DNA from: Pseudoxanthomonas mexicana
GTDB taxonomy: Bacteria > Pseudomonadota > Gammaproteobacteria > Xanthomonadales > Xanthomonadaceae
Direction of reading: 5' to 3'
DNA: 64,000 nt
Assembly (NCBI RefSeq): GCF_001556105.1
Contig: NZ_LSIF01000036.1
Coordinates: 22,778 to 86,777 of the forward strand
Position numbers and translations under genes: made by a program. Below, in pieces: positions 62,460 to 64,000 of the stretch. Below the pieces are notes generated by a model. The model had not been told where the DNA came from and made no database searches. It worked only from the letters and a program-made list of their open reading frames with translations. Every line of letters starts with the position of its first letter. The first letter of the stretch is position 1.

Positions 62460-62862
62460 TTTGGCAGCCACTGCGGCGACTTACCGCTTGGAGCTGGCGC
62501 GAAACTACCTATCGGGGCAGGCAGTGCAGTCGGCTCTCGGCATTGATGCGGCGACGCTTACGGTCTGGCGCAAGCAACGGAGACTGCTCGCAGTTTGGCA
62601 TCGACCCATCAATGAGTGGCTCTATCCGGACTTCCAGTTTCGGGATAACGCTTTGATTAGGGAGATGCCCGACCTGTTAGCCGTCTATGAGACCTACTAC
62701 AGTCACGTCTGGAAGAACACATGGGGCATAGTGGAGTGGTTTATGTCTCCACATTTGCTGCTGGACAGTGAGCGGCCGGCAGATGTGATGGCCAGAGATC
62801 CCCAGCAAGTGCTCACTGTCGCGCGAACGGAGTTTCTTCAGTACCCATCTACCTTCTGGTGA
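62443..62862 (+). CDS. HTH plus MbcA/ParS-like toxin-binding domain protein
   Basis: 139 residues. NYLSGQAVQSALGIDAATLT with VWRKQRRLLAVWH is an N-terminal helix-turn-helix, and the C-terminus IVEWFMSPHLLLDSERPADV followed by MARDPQQVLTVART follows the DUF2384-like pattern. The start lies within the end of the DUF3553 gene. It is the third such antitoxin-like gene within 3.7 kb. Confidence 0.66.
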   Translation: MPTGSSLAATAATYRLELARNYLSGQAVQSALGIDAATLTVWRKQRRLLAVWHRPINEWLYPDFQFRDNALIREMPDLLAVYETYYSHVWKNTWGIVEWFMSPHLLLDSERPADVMARDPQQVLTVARTEFLQYPSTFW

Positions 62863-63022
62863 CCAGAAGATTCGCTGCTGCAAGCCGGGCGTCTGCCAAG
62901 CTCCCAAGGACAGGTGAGCTCTGAGTTCGGAATCGAATGCACTCTCGATAACGCGGATTCCGCGCAGCATCTTCCCGAAGCTTGAGTCGTATCCGGCTCT
63001 TGGGGCTTGTTAGCTCGTCTAC

Positions 63023-64000
63023 CTAACCAAGGGTGGTCTCGGAAGAGGAATGCTTGCCCATTACGCCTTCGATAAGACTCATCAGATTCTGCTGGCGTTG
63101 CGTGTAGAACGTATCAAAATCGTCGGCACGCAAAGCTGCTGTCGGGATTCGATGGCTCTTGAGAAGGATATCCATTCCAACAGTGTCAAGTTGCACCTGC
63201 CGATGTGCTTGAAGGGAGACAAGATAGCTGGATGGTGCGGCGCCGCCGATCATGCGATTCGCTTTGTATGAGATGGGGGTCTTATTGATGATCGAGTCGT
63301 ATCGACGGCGGGCGATGCCCTGCTTCTCGCACCAGTCACGCGGGAAGATGTGATGAATGTCGAGGGCGACCTCGTCTGCCTCCAGATCGCGAATGCGGGA
63401 CTTCCAGAACAAGTCATGGGCTCCTTCACGCAGAACGAGTACGTTGATGCCCTTGTACGCAGCACTGAGGCGCGAGGTCAGAGATGCCAGACGATCTACT
63501 TGAAACGCTGCATCACCGATCGTCCGTGGGGCCGCGCCATCGGACTCGATCCATGCCACCAGCTCTTCCACGTCATTGGCCATGCGAGTCTCGACCGCAC
63601 CGCCGTACAGTTCTCCAAGAATTCCGCACCAGAACCACTGAGCCAGCTTCTGGTGAATGCGCGGCTCGCGCCAGCGCTCATCAGCGCCGACAAGAGCCAG
63701 CACCGCAGCCAAAGGAGCCAGCTGGGTCCTGTAAGGCAGATCCCGGGGTGAGGTGAAACATTCTTGTCTGAGGAATTTGGCTGCGCGCAGGAATCCCTGC
63801 TCTACCTGGTCAGCCCAACGCTGGTAGGCCTCGAGTGGCAGTTCCAGTACCGAGGCTCGCTTGGCACTGACAGGCGTCACCTGCTTCCCCGTCTTGCCCT
63901 CGGCCAAATCAGCCCGCCGCTTCTCAAGGGTGTGCAACATGGTGACGACGTCCCCCCGCTTTTGAGTAGCACGCCGGTTTGGAGTCCAATTCCCCAACCC
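63023..64000 (-). CDS. GmrSD-like (DUF262/DUF1524) protein, N-terminus beyond window
   Basis: 325 codons are visible and the frame is open at the right edge, so the N-terminal DUF262 NTPase part lies outside. The visible part shows WFWCGILGELYGGAVETRMA, a region typical of these proteins, and a DIHHIFPRDWC motif, the His-Me (HNH/DUF1524) nuclease centre. GmrSD-type enzymes are type IV restriction systems that cut modified phage DNA. The apparent first residue at 63997 is a TTG inside the frame, not a start. It is convergent with the antitoxin-like gene; the 160-bp gap shows nothing else. Confidence 0.8.
   Translation of the reverse strand, partial: GLGNWTPNRRATQKRGDVVTMLHTLEKRRADLAEGKTGKQVTPVSAKRASVLELPLEAYQRWADQVEQGFLRAAKFLRQECFTSPRDLPYRTQLAPLAAVLALVGADERWREPRIHQKLAQWFWCGILGELYGGAVETRMANDVEELVAWIESDGAAPRTIGDAAFQVDRLASLTSRLSAAYKGINVLVLREGAHDLFWKSRIRDLEADEVALDIHHIFPRDWCEKQGIARRRYDSIINKTPISYKANRMIGGAAPSSYLVSLQAHRQVQLDTVGMDILLKSHRIPTAALRADDFDTFYTQRQQNLMSLIEGVMGKHSSSETTLG

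Noticed and set aside
42782-64000. Possible CRISPR array or cas genes in the accessory island
   Set aside because: No regularly spaced direct repeats and no Cas-like protein were seen; the repeats found are short operator-like sites.

Overview
The window reads as chromosomal DNA of a high-GC gammaproteobacterium of the Xanthomonadaceae/Lysobacteraceae (Pseudoxanthomonas, Lysobacter, Stenotrophomonas or Xanthomonas type). The basis is the gene content and order (tatABC, glyQS, tamAB, bioBFHC with comF, an S46 dipeptidyl-peptidase), the frequent GTG starts with ATGA/GTGA overlaps, and small intergenic palindromes typical of that family. No marker gene allows a genus call.

Positions 1-42570 are ordinary core chromosome. 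They hold yceH (cut by the left edge), an acid phosphatase lipoprotein, pyrF, plsB, ttcA, rdgC, a SprT/YgjP-type protease, hemH with a hydrolase, a SYLF protein, tatABC, glyQ-glyS, tamA-tamB, an S46 peptidase, mnmG, a PLP-dependent dehydratase with a YdcF protein, the bioB-bioF-bioH-bioC cluster divergent from comF, a secreted DUF11 protein and ubiA. Two intergenic regions look like small-RNA genes: one behind a sigma70-like promoter near 2.35 kb, and one behind a close match to a sigma54 promoter near 31.6 kb. glyS carries an internal patch of visibly lower GC.

At 42575 a tRNA-Arg(CCG) gene is broken in its anticodon arm. A complete copy with a slightly different acceptor stem follows 89 bp later. 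From there to the right edge the sequence is a lower-GC accessory island. Its first part (43.1-56.5 kb, all minus strand) is a ten-gene array. Read 5' to 3' it encodes a small XRE-type regulator, a NERD-nuclease/SF1-helicase fusion, a DrmA-like SF2 helicase, a DrmB-like DUF1998 protein, a small SF1 ATPase, a 571-residue protein of unknown family, a Vsr mismatch endonuclease, a Dcm-type cytosine-5 methyltransferase, an MvaI/BcnI-family restriction endonuclease and a zinc-ribbon protein. The DrmA-DrmB-cytosine methyltransferase combination is the hallmark of DISARM. The DISARM phospholipase-D nuclease DrmC and DrmE are not recognisable, and different nucleases and ATPases stand in the operon instead. 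I regard this as the most interesting system in the window: a DISARM-related composite defence operon merged with a type II restriction-modification cassette.

The array is divergent from an excisionase/AlpA-like gene and a tyrosine integrase (56.6-58.2 kb), with a short AT-rich, repeat-containing control region between them. The remaining 6 kb holds uncharacterised genes, three proteins resembling the toxin-binding domain of MbcA/ParS/Xre antitoxins with no recognisable RES toxin, and at the right edge the C-terminal part of a GmrSD-like (DUF262/DUF1524) endonuclease. The right end of the island lies outside the window.
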